A model generated the notes under the pieces. That model did no database searches, was not told where the DNA came from, and saw only the letters and a program-made list of their open reading frames with translations. Positions 15,415-22,856 of a DNA stretch of 50,300 nt are shown here, in pieces. Position 1 is the stretch's first letter; each line of letters begins with the position of its first letter. Position numbers and translations under genes: made by a program. Source of the DNA: Muribaculaceae bacterium. GTDB lineage: Bacteria; Bacteroidota; Bacteroidia; Bacteroidales; Muribaculaceae. The stretch is taken from contig JAFZKD010000049.1 in assembly GCA_017553785.1 (NCBI GenBank), positions 1 to 50,300 of the forward strand. The letters run 5' to 3'.

Positions 15415-17412
15415 ATGAAGAAATTATTATTCTTACTTATGAGTGTGGCAGTCTTAACTGCTAGTGCAGGGATTAACAAAGCCCCGCTCCAGAAGGATGT
15501 TGCCAAGTACAACGTCAAAGCTAAAACTGAGTTTGTGACTCCCTTCAAGATGAACCGTGTTGTTGAGAAACAGGTTCTCAGAGCTCCCGTTACCGAGCAG
15601 CCCGCTGGCGAGGTAAGGACATACCAACGTGCTGGTGATTGCCTTTATATTGATGGCCAGTACGTTACCGCTGGAACTCAAGACGGTTTTATCACCTTGA
15701 TTTTTGCTGAAGATAACATTGTTTGGTTCAAAAACATCTTCTATCAAGTTGGAGAGAACTATGGTGACAGTTATGTGTATGGTACGTTGAGTGCCGATGG
15801 TACAAAGATCACCGTTCCCATGGGCCAGTCAATTTATTACAGCGATTACTACAGTGCTGATGTTGTATTGTCATTTGGTACATCTTCAGTAGGTAGCAAC
15901 ATTGTCTGGACTCCCGATGAGAGCGTGACCGAGGTTGTTTATGCTATTGACGGTAACACTATCACTTTGGAAGGCTGCGGCGGTGCTGCTCCTTCAGGTT
16001 CAGATTATCCTCAATACGAGTACAATGGTTTGGGTTCAGTTTGGACCGATGACGGCTCGTTTGGTGGTTACCTCGAGTGGGAAACTGTATTCACTTTCGT
16101 AGTATTCCCGAACACTCCCGAGATCACTGTTACTCCTGCTGCCACCTCTGCCGATGTTGACTGGGCAGCCGATGAGAATTCTGAGGGCTACAACCTGCGC
16201 TGGCGTCCATGGACAGACCTGTCTGGCAATCCTGCCGTTTGGACTTTTGCTCTCGAGGATTTTGAGGACTATTGGCCTGATTTCTGGGGTTATGATGCCG
16301 ATGAAGACGGTTATGGTTGGGGCTTAGCCTATAGCAGCAGCGCCCAAGATGATGCTTGCATCTATTCTTACTCATGGTCAAGTTCCACCGGTTCTCTCTC
16401 TCCCGATAACTGGATTGGTACTCCCGATGTGCCTTTGAAGGGTAAGCTTCAGTTTACCGTTTGGGGTACCTCAGACAGCTGGCCCGATACATACCAGGTT
16501 TATGCTTTGGTAGACACGACGTTGTATCAGCTCTTCGAGGAAGATCTCCAGACCACTGCTGCTAAGCAGACTCTCGAGGTTGACTTGAGCGAATTCGATG
16601 GTGTTGAGGGTAGCATCGTCTTCCGTCACTACAATTGCACTAACCAGTATGCTATCTACATCGATGACATCATGGTTGGTGATCTCGATAACATTATCGA
16701 GCCCGCTGAGTGGACCTATGAAAATGGTATCACTGATGACTTCTTCAAGATTGAGGGTCTGACTCCCGGTACTAAGTATGAGGTACAGGTACAAGGTTAT
16801 AACCATGACTTCACCGGTGACTGGTGCGATATTGTTGAGTTCACCACGCTTTACAATGTTTACATGCTTGGTGGCAACGACCAGGCTTGGGATCCCACCC
16901 AAGGTGCTCAGTTCACCTATAGCGAGAAGAACGACGTTTACACGTTGGACTACACCTTCCCTGCTGAGTACAACTACTTCGGCCTCACCACCGAACTCGC
17001 TGAGAACAACGATGATGGTGGTTGGGCTTACATTGAGCCGTTCCGCTTCGGCGCTATTGCCGATGAGGGTACCGACTACTGGTACACTGGCGAAGAGGAT
17101 TACATCTCACTGACTTGGGATGCATATCATGCAATCCGCATCCCCGCTGGTGAGTATATCCTGACCGTTGACATGAACGAGATGAAGCTCTACATCGAGA
17201 AGGTAGAGGCTCCCGCTGGCCTGCGTGGTGACGTGAACTTGGATGAGCAAGTTACCATTGGTGACGTTACCGCTCTGATCGACTATCTGTTGACCGGTGA
17301 CGCAACTGGTCTCAGCTTGGATAACGCTGACTGCAATCTCGATGAGGATGTTACCATCGGTGACGTTACTACTCTTATCGACTTCTTGTTGACCGGCAAT
17401 TGGCCCGAGTAA
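15415..17412 (+). CDS. Secreted multidomain protein with dockerin-like C-terminus
   Basis: A 665-residue exported protein with a signal peptide (MKKLLFLLMSVAVLTASA). The body has a beta-rich N-terminal part, a fibronectin-III-like stretch near residues 235-265 (ITVTPAATSADVDW), a choice-of-anchor-J / cleaved-adhesin-like jellyroll (about 280-430) ending in YAIYIDDIMVGD, a second FN3-like piece (LTPGTKYEVQVQGY), and a SusE/F-like module with VYMLGGNDQAWDP. The final 60 residues hold two dockerin-like calcium repeats, GDVNLDEQVTIGDV and DCNLDEDVTIGDV, and end LLTGNWPE. No enzyme motif is seen. A surface or extracellular role in binding is likely. The next gene shares the tail. Domain borders are approximate. 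Confidence 0.78.
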   Translation: MKKLLFLLMSVAVLTASAGINKAPLQKDVAKYNVKAKTEFVTPFKMNRVVEKQVLRAPVTEQPAGEVRTYQRAGDCLYIDGQYVTAGTQDGFITLIFAEDNIVWFKNIFYQVGENYGDSYVYGTLSADGTKITVPMGQSIYYSDYYSADVVLSFGTSSVGSNIVWTPDESVTEVVYAIDGNTITLEGCGGAAPSGSDYPQYEYNGLGSVWTDDGSFGGYLEWETVFTFVVFPNTPEITVTPAATSADVDWAADENSEGYNLRWRPWTDLSGNPAVWTFALEDFEDYWPDFWGYDADEDGYGWGLAYSSSAQDDACIYSYSWSSSTGSLSPDNWIGTPDVPLKGKLQFTVWGTSDSWPDTYQVYALVDTTLYQLFEEDLQTTAAKQTLEVDLSEFDGVEGSIVFRHYNCTNQYAIYIDDIMVGDLDNIIEPAEWTYENGITDDFFKIEGLTPGTKYEVQVQGYNHDFTGDWCDIVEFTTLYNVYMLGGNDQAWDPTQGAQFTYSEKNDVYTLDYTFPAEYNYFGLTTELAENNDDGGWAYIEPFRFGAIADEGTDYWYTGEEDYISLTWDAYHAIRIPAGEYILTVDMNEMKLYIEKVEAPAGLRGDVNLDEQVTIGDVTALIDYLLTGDATGLSLDNADCNLDEDVTIGDVTTLIDFLLTGNWPE

Positions 17413-17444
17413 TTAACTTGATCGATAGAGATTAGACCTATTGT

Positions 17445-17480
17445 GGGTGCCCGTTCTGGAGAAGGACGGGCACCCTTTTT
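17445..17480 (+). terminator. Intrinsic terminator after the first dockerin-tail gene
   Basis: GGGTGCCCGT (17445-17454) pairs with ACGGGCACCC (17466-17475), followed by TTTTT. Confidence 0.9.
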
Positions 17481-17521
17481 ACAAGCCACCGGCTTGCATT
17501 ACACAGACAGGAGGGGCGCTG

Positions 17522-17566
17522 CTGGACGGGCTGGATTGATTGGACGGGCTGGATGGACTGGATGGG
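17522..17566 (+). repeat. Short degenerate direct repeat of GGACGGGCTGGAT
   Basis: GGACGGGCTGGATTGATT is followed by GGACGGGCTGGATGGA and CTGGATGGG. About three imperfect copies on a GGACTGGAT theme. No coding or hairpin role is evident. Confidence 0.6.
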
Positions 17567-17603
17567 AAATCGGGGACGTTGATTTGAAAAAGTAGTGTAA
17601 GAA

Positions 17604-17635
17604 TTTGCACATTATTATATATAGATGTAATTTTG
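17604..17635 (+). promoter_or_regulatory. Promoter of the second dockerin-tail gene
   Basis: TTTG (17604-17607), a 20-base spacer, TAATTTTG (17628-17635): an ideal Bacteroidetes promoter. The start near 17642 gives a leader of about 80 AT-rich bases. Confidence 0.85.
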
Positions 17636-17723
17636 CATTTGTTTTTCTACTGTTTGGGCAGTTAAGGAAACAATTTCAAGTTATTAGACTATTTTTTATT
17701 AATCATTTTTTATATTTACTTTT

Positions 17724-18521
17724 ATGAAAAAAATATCTTTACTTTTCGTGATGTTGCTGGCTCTCGCAGTCAGTGCAATGGCTCAAAGCACTGTACCTGT
17801 CCCCGCCGATCCTGATGGCGATTTTTTTGAGTGGTATGACTATCATCCTTATCAGTGGCCTGATGGCTCATATACAGTAGCGAGCGGTTGGTTCTATCTT
17901 TCCTATGGAATGGATGTTATGGGCAATCTGGTCGCCGATGATTACTCATTTGAAATAGATTCATGTTGGACTCATACGCTTAACTATACCATCCTTGACC
18001 CGGAGAAATTCAGTTATAGCATCTACACTGATCTTGATGAGATTTTTGTGTTCGAACCTGAGGAGTATGTGGAGTTTGATGAGCCGACAACCAACGTTTT
18101 TATCTTCAATATCTTACCTAAGACTGAGAATGGTTATGGCTCAGCCCCATCCGGCGATTTTGAATTTTGGGGACCTCATTTCCCGAACAGAACGAATGAT
18201 GTTGATGACGTCGAAGGTTGGGAACCATTCTTCCAGTGGCGTATCGGTATCCAGACCCACTACACCGTTGATGGCGTGACGACCTCGTCCAATATCGTTT
18301 ATTATTATATCGGCGACAAGCCTGTTACCATGCTTGGTGACGTGAACAATGACGGTGAAGTGACCATCAAGGATGTTACCGTGTTGATTGACTATCTGCT
18401 TGGAAATGAGGTAAATCCTTTCAACAAGTTTAATGCCGATGTCGACAATGGTAATAGTATCACGATTAAGGATGTCACAGCCCTTATTGACTACCTGCTG
18501 ACAGGGACATGGCCCGAATAA
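17724..18521 (+). CDS. Secreted protein of unknown function with dockerin-like C-terminus
   Basis: A 265-residue exported protein: signal peptide MKKISLLFVMLLALAVSAMAQ, a middle of about 180 residues rich in Tyr, Trp, Asp and Glu that I do not recognise, and a C-terminal tail of about 60 residues with two dockerin-like repeats (GDVNNDGEVTIKDV and DVDNGNSITIKDV) ending LLTGTWPE. The body has no visible similarity to the preceding protein, but the tail is clearly related to that of the gene at 15.4 kb. It has its own strong promoter and terminator, so it is a single-gene unit. The tail may bind calcium and attach the protein to a partner or the cell surface. No cohesin gene is nearby. Confidence 0.8.
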   Translation: MKKISLLFVMLLALAVSAMAQSTVPVPADPDGDFFEWYDYHPYQWPDGSYTVASGWFYLSYGMDVMGNLVADDYSFEIDSCWTHTLNYTILDPEKFSYSIYTDLDEIFVFEPEEYVEFDEPTTNVFIFNILPKTENGYGSAPSGDFEFWGPHFPNRTNDVDDVEGWEPFFQWRIGIQTHYTVDGVTTSSNIVYYYIGDKPVTMLGDVNNDGEVTIKDVTVLIDYLLGNEVNPFNKFNADVDNGNSITIKDVTALIDYLLTGTWPE

Positions 18522-18525
18522 TCTG

Positions 18526-18553
18526 TTCAAGTTTCGGGATTCCGAAACTTGAA
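18526..18553 (+). terminator. Hairpin after the second dockerin-tail gene
   Basis: TTCAAGTTTCGG (18526-18537) pairs perfectly with CCGAAACTTGAA (18542-18553) over a GATT loop. The T-run is poor. The sequence belongs to a repeat also found at 22.7 kb. Confidence 0.7.
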
Positions 18554-18576
18554 GTATAGGGTTTAGAGTTTAGAGA
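18526..18576 (+). repeat. Dispersed intergenic repeat, copy A
   Basis: Hairpin TTCAAGTTTCGGGATTCCG plus downstream TAGGGTTTAGAGTTTAGAG. It matches copy B at 22689-22750 over nearly its whole length. Confidence 0.65.
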
Positions 18577-18597
18577 TTCTGCTCTGGACATATAATG

Positions 18598-18632
18598 ATC
18601 ATGCGCTGACCCCCAAAGGGATGGCGCATGAT
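18598..18632. terminator. Bidirectional terminator before the Kef-type antiporter gene's end
   Basis: ATCATGCGC (18598-18606) pairs with GCGCATGAT (18624-18632); the loop holds an inner CCC/GGG pair. It lies between converging genes. Confidence 0.75.
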
Positions 18633-18648
18633 TTGTTGTTGTGGTTTG

Positions 18649-20892
18649 TCACCCTTTGAGGCGTTGCAGTTGCTTGGGTGAGCCCACTATCCACAGGATG
18701 TCTCCTGGGCGGAAGGTCAGGTCAGGAGTGGGGGAGATGAAATTGTCCTCGCCACGTTGGACAGCAACCAGCAGAGCTCCATATTCTTCCCTTAGTTTGG
18801 TGTTCTCAAGCTGCACGCCAATAATCGGCGAGTGGTCACTGACGGCGAAGTGGGTGAATTTCACGTCGGGCGTCGGAATCTCGCCATGGTCGTTCTGTGC
18901 CTCGACAAGGGGTAACATGCGCTGAATCTGTTCTTCGGTGCCGATGACCCCCAACACATCGCCTGGGAAGATGCGCATGTCTCCCGACGGCACGGGATGC
19001 AGTTTGTGACCACGTTGAATGTTGACCAGGTTGACGCCGTATCGAGTGCGCAGATCCAGATTGCGCAACCTGTCCCCCACAAATGGGCAGTCGTGTCCGA
19101 CAGTCATGTAAGCCAGGTGCAGGTCGCTCACCAGGTTGTTCTCGTGTCCCGTTCTGCGGTTCTCCCTTTCGTTAATATTGCTGATGAATCGTTTCTCGAT
19201 GTGGTTGAGCCGTTTGCGCAGAGGTGTGGGGAGCAATGCGGCGGCTAGCAAGAGCACCACTGCCAGCAATACCGCGGCCATGATGGCGATAGCACTGGGG
19301 TAGATACCTTGCAGGATGAATGCGATAAAACCGATAGACAATATTCCGCTGACGATGGCCATGACGACAAGTGGCACATAAGACACCGCTCCAGTTGTCT
19401 CAACCAAGCGGTTATACTCTGAACGCTTTACCGATGGCATGATGATGGCAAGGATAAAGGGCCCGACAATGAAGAATGTGCTTGTCGCGCAAGCGAGATG
19501 CCCCATGATGCCGTCACCTAACAGCCTGATGAGGAATGGCATAAGATAGGTGCGGCACAGGACAATCAACGCAAAGGAGACCACCGAATAGATCACCACT
19601 CGTACCACATAACGGGACGCGATAGATTTCCACAGCATTGTGGTCTCGTCGCTTTCGCTCTCGGAGGCGTCATGACTGTATCCGTTGAGCAGGCGTGTCC
19701 AGCTTTTGGGCAGTACTTTGTAGAGCGCGTTATAGCAAGGTACTGCCTGCTTGATAAAAAACGGGGTCGTGAATGTGGTAATGACCGATACCGCCACAAT
19801 GATGGGATATATGCTCTTGTCCAACACACCAAGACCGGTACCCAATGTGGCGATAATGAAAGAGAATTCACCGATTTGTGTCAATGAGAAACCCGATTCC
19901 ATCGCCAGCTTGAGCGGTTGCCCAGTCGCAAGCATGCCGAATGTGCCGAACACGATCATGCCGATGATGACCACCGCCGCCAGCAGGGCAATCACACTCC
20001 AGTGCTTGGTCATCACCGTGGGATTCACCATCATGCCCACCGAAATGAAGAAGACCGCACCGAACAGGTCCTTGACAGGAGAAATGAGCCTCTCGATTCG
20101 TTCGGCTTCGATGGTTCCCGCAAGTATGGATCCCATGACAAAAGCGCCCAATGCGGCCGAGAATCCCGAGTTGATCGAGAACAATACCATGGCAAAACAC
20201 AGTCCGATGGCTATGATGAGCATTTGCTCATCGCTGATGTACCGCTTGAAACGCTTGAATATAGTGGGAATCATGAAAATGCCCACAGTAAACCACATGA
20301 TGAGGAAGAACGAAAGTTTGAGTATGCTTCCGACCATCTCCTCGCCTTTGACGCTATTGTTGATGGCGATGGACGAGAGGATTACCATCATCACAACGGC
20401 AAACAGATCCTCGACGATGAGCACGGCAAATGTCATGGGGACGAAACGCCGTTGCCGCATATTCAGGTCGCTCAATGCCTTGATGATAATCGTTGTCGAT
20501 GACATGGATATCATGCCTCCCAAAAAGATGCTGTTCACCAAGCCATAGCCCAAATGCCTGCCCACAACAAAACCCAGGCTCATCATTCCCAGCACGATGA
20601 TCAAAGCAGTGACGATAGCCGAGCCGCCCACATCAATCAGTTTCTTGAAACTGAATTCCAGTCCTAATGAGAAAAGCAGAATGATGATGCCTATCTGAGC
20701 CCAAAATTCGATATTGGCCTCGCCGGCAACCGAGGGCAACAGTCCGAAGTGCGGGCTCGCCAGGAACCCGGCCACGATGTAGCCCAGCACCACAGGTTGC
20801 TTTAACATCTTGAAGATGATTGATGCGACAGCTCCAAGCACCAGAATCAGTGCCAGGTCGCTTATCAGGCTGTTAATGTCGAGTGATTCCAT
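18649..20892 (-). CDS. Kef-type monovalent cation:proton antiporter (CPA2) with two RCK_C domains
   Basis: A 747-residue inner-membrane antiporter. About 12-13 hydrophobic helices fill residues 1-400, with the CPA2 features QPVVLGYIVAGFLASP and LLFSLGLEFSFKKL, and EDLFAVVMMVIL in the core. A further hydrophobic block at about 430-560 is unusual. The C-terminus has two TrkA-C/RCK_C regulatory domains, one with VNIQRGHKLHPVPSGDMRIFPGD and a second with VAVQRGEDNFISPTPDLTFRPGD (positions 19060-18950 and 18785-18690). These domains sense a nucleotide or ion and gate transport. There is no RCK_N (NAD-binding) domain. K+ or Na+ specificity cannot be told. It follows an mgtC-like gene on the same strand, so both may belong to an ion-homeostasis unit. 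Confidence 0.86.
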   Translation of the reverse strand: MESLDINSLISDLALILVLGAVASIIFKMLKQPVVLGYIVAGFLASPHFGLLPSVAGEANIEFWAQIGIIILLFSLGLEFSFKKLIDVGGSAIVTALIIVLGMMSLGFVVGRHLGYGLVNSIFLGGMISMSSTTIIIKALSDLNMRQRRFVPMTFAVLIVEDLFAVVMMVILSSIAINNSVKGEEMVGSILKLSFFLIMWFTVGIFMIPTIFKRFKRYISDEQMLIIAIGLCFAMVLFSINSGFSAALGAFVMGSILAGTIEAERIERLISPVKDLFGAVFFISVGMMVNPTVMTKHWSVIALLAAVVIIGMIVFGTFGMLATGQPLKLAMESGFSLTQIGEFSFIIATLGTGLGVLDKSIYPIIVAVSVITTFTTPFFIKQAVPCYNALYKVLPKSWTRLLNGYSHDASESESDETTMLWKSIASRYVVRVVIYSVVSFALIVLCRTYLMPFLIRLLGDGIMGHLACATSTFFIVGPFILAIIMPSVKRSEYNRLVETTGAVSYVPLVVMAIVSGILSIGFIAFILQGIYPSAIAIMAAVLLAVVLLLAAALLPTPLRKRLNHIEKRFISNINERENRRTGHENNLVSDLHLAYMTVGHDCPFVGDRLRNLDLRTRYGVNLVNIQRGHKLHPVPSGDMRIFPGDVLGVIGTEEQIQRMLPLVEAQNDHGEIPTPDVKFTHFAVSDHSPIIGVQLENTKLREEYGALLVAVQRGEDNFISPTPDLTFRPGDILWIVGSPKQLQRLKG

Positions 20893-20947
20893 CTCAGTCT
20901 TTTCATTTTTCCGGCGTTAGAACTTATCAGTGAAGATGATATAGGGC

Positions 20948-21667
20948 CTACATGTTCATCTCGTTGGTAATGGTAATCGAGATGGCGTCAATGATGCTCT
21001 TCATCTCGTTAAACACAATCGGAACATTCACATTTCCAGTGCTGCGGACCATAAAATTGACAATTGTCACATCGTCCTCGTAATCTAATTTCATGAATTC
21101 GTCGCTAATGTGGATGTCGTTCTTGGCCAGGCAGTCACGCATGGGCTGGATGTCGTCGATGATGCCGTGCAGCTTCACGCGAATGATTTTGGATTCCCAC
21201 AGGAAGTTGTGGCGCTGCTCGATGCGCTCAATGTTGATGAGTATGAAGATGATGAGCATGGTGGCGATGATGCTGATGATGTACATGCCGGCACCCACAG
21301 CAAGTCCGATGCAGGCAGTCATCCAGATGCCTGCTGCCGTGGTCAAACCACGCACCGAGCCTTTCATCTGAATAATGGCACCGGCTCCCAGAAAACCGAC
21401 ACCGCTCACCACCTGGGCGGCAATACGGCCGGGATCCCCGTTCTTTAGCCCAAGATATACTTGGGGGATATAGATAGAAATGAGCATGGCGAGTGTCGCG
21501 CCCATTGAGATCAGGGCAAACGTGCGCAAGCCCGCGATCTGCCCCTTTCGTCGGCGCTCAAAGCCGATGATGGCGCCCAACGAGAGGCTCAGGATCAGTT
21601 TGGTTATCGCACCGATTAAATTGACATCAGGACTGATGATGTCGTTGTAAATACTCTCTAACATCAT
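20948..21667 (-). CDS. MgtC/SapB-family membrane protein
   Basis: A 239-residue inner-membrane protein with the MgtC/SapB N-terminal domain: GAIIGFERRRKGQIAGLRTFALISMGA, GVGFLGAGAIIQMKGSVRGLTTAAGIWMTACIGLAVG split over four or five helices, and a soluble C-terminal ACT-like part. MgtC-type proteins are linked to Mg2+ limitation and ATP synthase control in pathogens, but most commensal members have no known role. The open frame extends further upstream, but the -7 box at 21686-21693 shows that translation must start at ATG 21667 (or 21664). It lies 55 bases upstream of the Kef-type gene on the same strand. Confidence 0.87.
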   Translation of the reverse strand: MMLESIYNDIISPDVNLIGAITKLILSLSLGAIIGFERRRKGQIAGLRTFALISMGATLAMLISIYIPQVYLGLKNGDPGRIAAQVVSGVGFLGAGAIIQMKGSVRGLTTAAGIWMTACIGLAVGAGMYIISIIATMLIIFILINIERIEQRHNFLWESKIIRVKLHGIIDDIQPMRDCLAKNDIHISDEFMKLDYEDDVTIVNFMVRSTGNVNVPIVFNEMKSIIDAISITITNEMNM

Positions 21668-21685
21668 TTTGTGAATTGTTTTTTG

Positions 21686-21716
21686 CAAAGGTAGTATTTT
21701 TAGGGCAGCATTGCAA
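21686..21716 (-). promoter_or_regulatory. Promoter of the mgtC-like gene
   Basis: On the minus strand TTG (21716-21714), a 20-base spacer, TACCTTTG (21693-21686). It fixes the start codon at 21667/21664. Confidence 0.75.
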
Positions 21717-21736
21717 TCAGCAAGCGGTATTTTTAC

Positions 21737-21744
21737 TATATTTG
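21737..21744 (+). promoter_or_regulatory. -7 box of the EEP-family gene
   Basis: TATATTTG inside TTTTACTATATTTGTGG, 22 bases before the ATG. Its likely -33 TTG (21711-21713, spacer 23) abuts the -33 of the divergent mgtC promoter, forming TTGCAA. Confidence 0.65.
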
Positions 21745-21765
21745 TGGTTCTAATCAACGATAACA

Positions 21766-22683
21766 ATGAAACGGGTAATATTATCTTTAGTTTTCGGGGC
21801 TGTGTTGTCGATGTCGCTATCGGCTCAGCTGCTCGTCGGGTCGTACAATATCAGGTATAAGAACGACGGGGACAGCGCTCGTGGTAATGTGTGGGCAAAG
21901 CGGTGCCAGGTCATCTGCGACCAGGTGAATTTCATGGCGCCAGATATTTTCGGCTCCCAGGAAGTGTTGCACGAGCAGCTGTTGGACCTGCTTGCGGGTC
22001 TTGACGGATATGACTTCATTGGCGTGGGCCGTGATGACGGCAAGACCGGAGGCGAATATGCCGCGATTTTCTATAAAACCGCTCGGTTGAGGCTGCTGGA
22101 TCAAGGCAATTTTTGGCTGAACGAGACGCCCGACAGGCCGGCGCTGGGATGGGATGCGGCATGTATCCGCATCTGCACCTGGGGGAAATTCGCCCGTCAA
22201 ACGGCGACCGACGATGACGCTTTTTTCTTTTTCAACCTGCACATGGACCATGTGGGCGTTACCGCGAGGCGTGAGGCAGCGAAGCTGATTGTCAGAAAGA
22301 TAAGAGAATTAGCCTCGGGTAAACATGTCATCGTTACCGGTGACTTCAATGTCGATCAGAATGATGAGATTTACAGCATTTTTATTGATTCGGGTCTGTT
22401 AAAGGATTCCTACGAGGCATCACGTGTTCGTTTTGCCGAGAATGGCACGTTCAACTCGTTTGACACCAATCTTTATACTGAGAGCCGTATCGACCACATC
22501 TTTGTCTCGCCCGCAACTGATGTGGAATCCTATGGGGTGCTCACCAACAGCTATTGGGTACCGGACCGTGACTCAACAGATAAACTCAAAGGTCATGATG
22601 CCCCGCAGCAGATATCGTTCAGCAAATATACTCGCCGTCAGCCGTCCGACCATTATCCCGTTTTCGTCAGGCTGGGAATGTAG
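21766..22683 (+). CDS. Secreted endonuclease/exonuclease/phosphatase-family protein
   Basis: A 305-residue exported metal-dependent hydrolase of the DNase I-like fold. After a signal peptide (MKRVILSLVFGAVLSMSLSAQ) the catalytic set is complete: Asn in GSYNIRY, Glu in GSQEVLH, FFNLHMDH, Asp-x-Asn in VTGDFNVDQ, RIDHIFVS and the final QPSDHYPVF. Members of this fold act on nucleic acids, phosphoinositides or sphingomyelin, and the substrate is not readable here. Bacteroidetes often secrete such proteins for phosphate scavenging. It is divergent from the mgtC-like gene with facing promoters, and ends before a decayed copy of the dispersed hairpin repeat. Confidence 0.86.
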   Translation: MKRVILSLVFGAVLSMSLSAQLLVGSYNIRYKNDGDSARGNVWAKRCQVICDQVNFMAPDIFGSQEVLHEQLLDLLAGLDGYDFIGVGRDDGKTGGEYAAIFYKTARLRLLDQGNFWLNETPDRPALGWDAACIRICTWGKFARQTATDDDAFFFFNLHMDHVGVTARREAAKLIVRKIRELASGKHVIVTGDFNVDQNDEIYSIFIDSGLLKDSYEASRVRFAENGTFNSFDTNLYTESRIDHIFVSPATDVESYGVLTNSYWVPDRDSTDKLKGHDAPQQISFSKYTRRQPSDHYPVFVRLGM

Positions 22684-22688
22684 TTGGA

Positions 22689-22750
22689 TTCAAGTTTCGG
22701 AATTTCCAAAACTAGGAGTTTAGGGTTTAGAGTATTAAGTTTAGAGAGAG
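22689..22750 (+). repeat. Dispersed intergenic repeat, copy B
   Basis: TTCAAGTTTCGGAATTTCC, then TAGGGTTTAGAG and TTTAGAG, aligning with copy A at 18526-18576. Here the hairpin is imperfect. Both copies lie just after a stop codon. Confidence 0.65.
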
Positions 22751-22799
22751 AAACGCTGCGACTTGAGAAACCAGGATTTAACTTAATTAAACGGGCAAG

Positions 22800-22833
22800 T
22801 TTGGCACCAACTCCCAAAAAAGCGTTACCTTTG
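22800..22833 (+). promoter_or_regulatory. Promoter of the DHH phosphoesterase-glmM operon
   Basis: TTTG (22800-22803), a 22-base spacer, TACCTTTG (22826-22833), 23 bases before the ATG at 22857. Confidence 0.7.
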
Positions 22834-22856
22834 CAAATTATTGTGTTTAGTAACGA

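Larger units (their letters stand above)
17413..17723 (+). other. 311-base gap between the two dockerin-tail genes
   Basis: It holds, in order: a terminator (17445-17480), a small inverted repeat around AAGCCACCGGCTT, a degenerate G-rich direct repeat (17522-17566), a complete promoter (17604-17635), and an AT-rich leader ending in ACTTTT directly before the ATG. No gene is visible. Confidence 0.7.

Noticed and set aside
17522-17566. CRISPR-like or tandem repeat array
   Set aside because: Units are imperfect, short and contiguous without spacers.
15415-18521. Type IX secretion C-terminal domain on the two secreted proteins
   Set aside because: The tails carry dockerin-like calcium repeats instead of the beta-sandwich CTD motifs.
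18560-18576. Telomere-like TAGGGTTTAGAG repeat as a chromosome end or phage arm
   Set aside because: It is one short element inside a dispersed intergenic repeat, with normal genes on both sides.
19751-20548. Long plus-strand frame opposite the Kef-type antiporter
   Set aside because: Composition is that of an antisense transmembrane gene (Met/Thr/Ser-rich); no domain.
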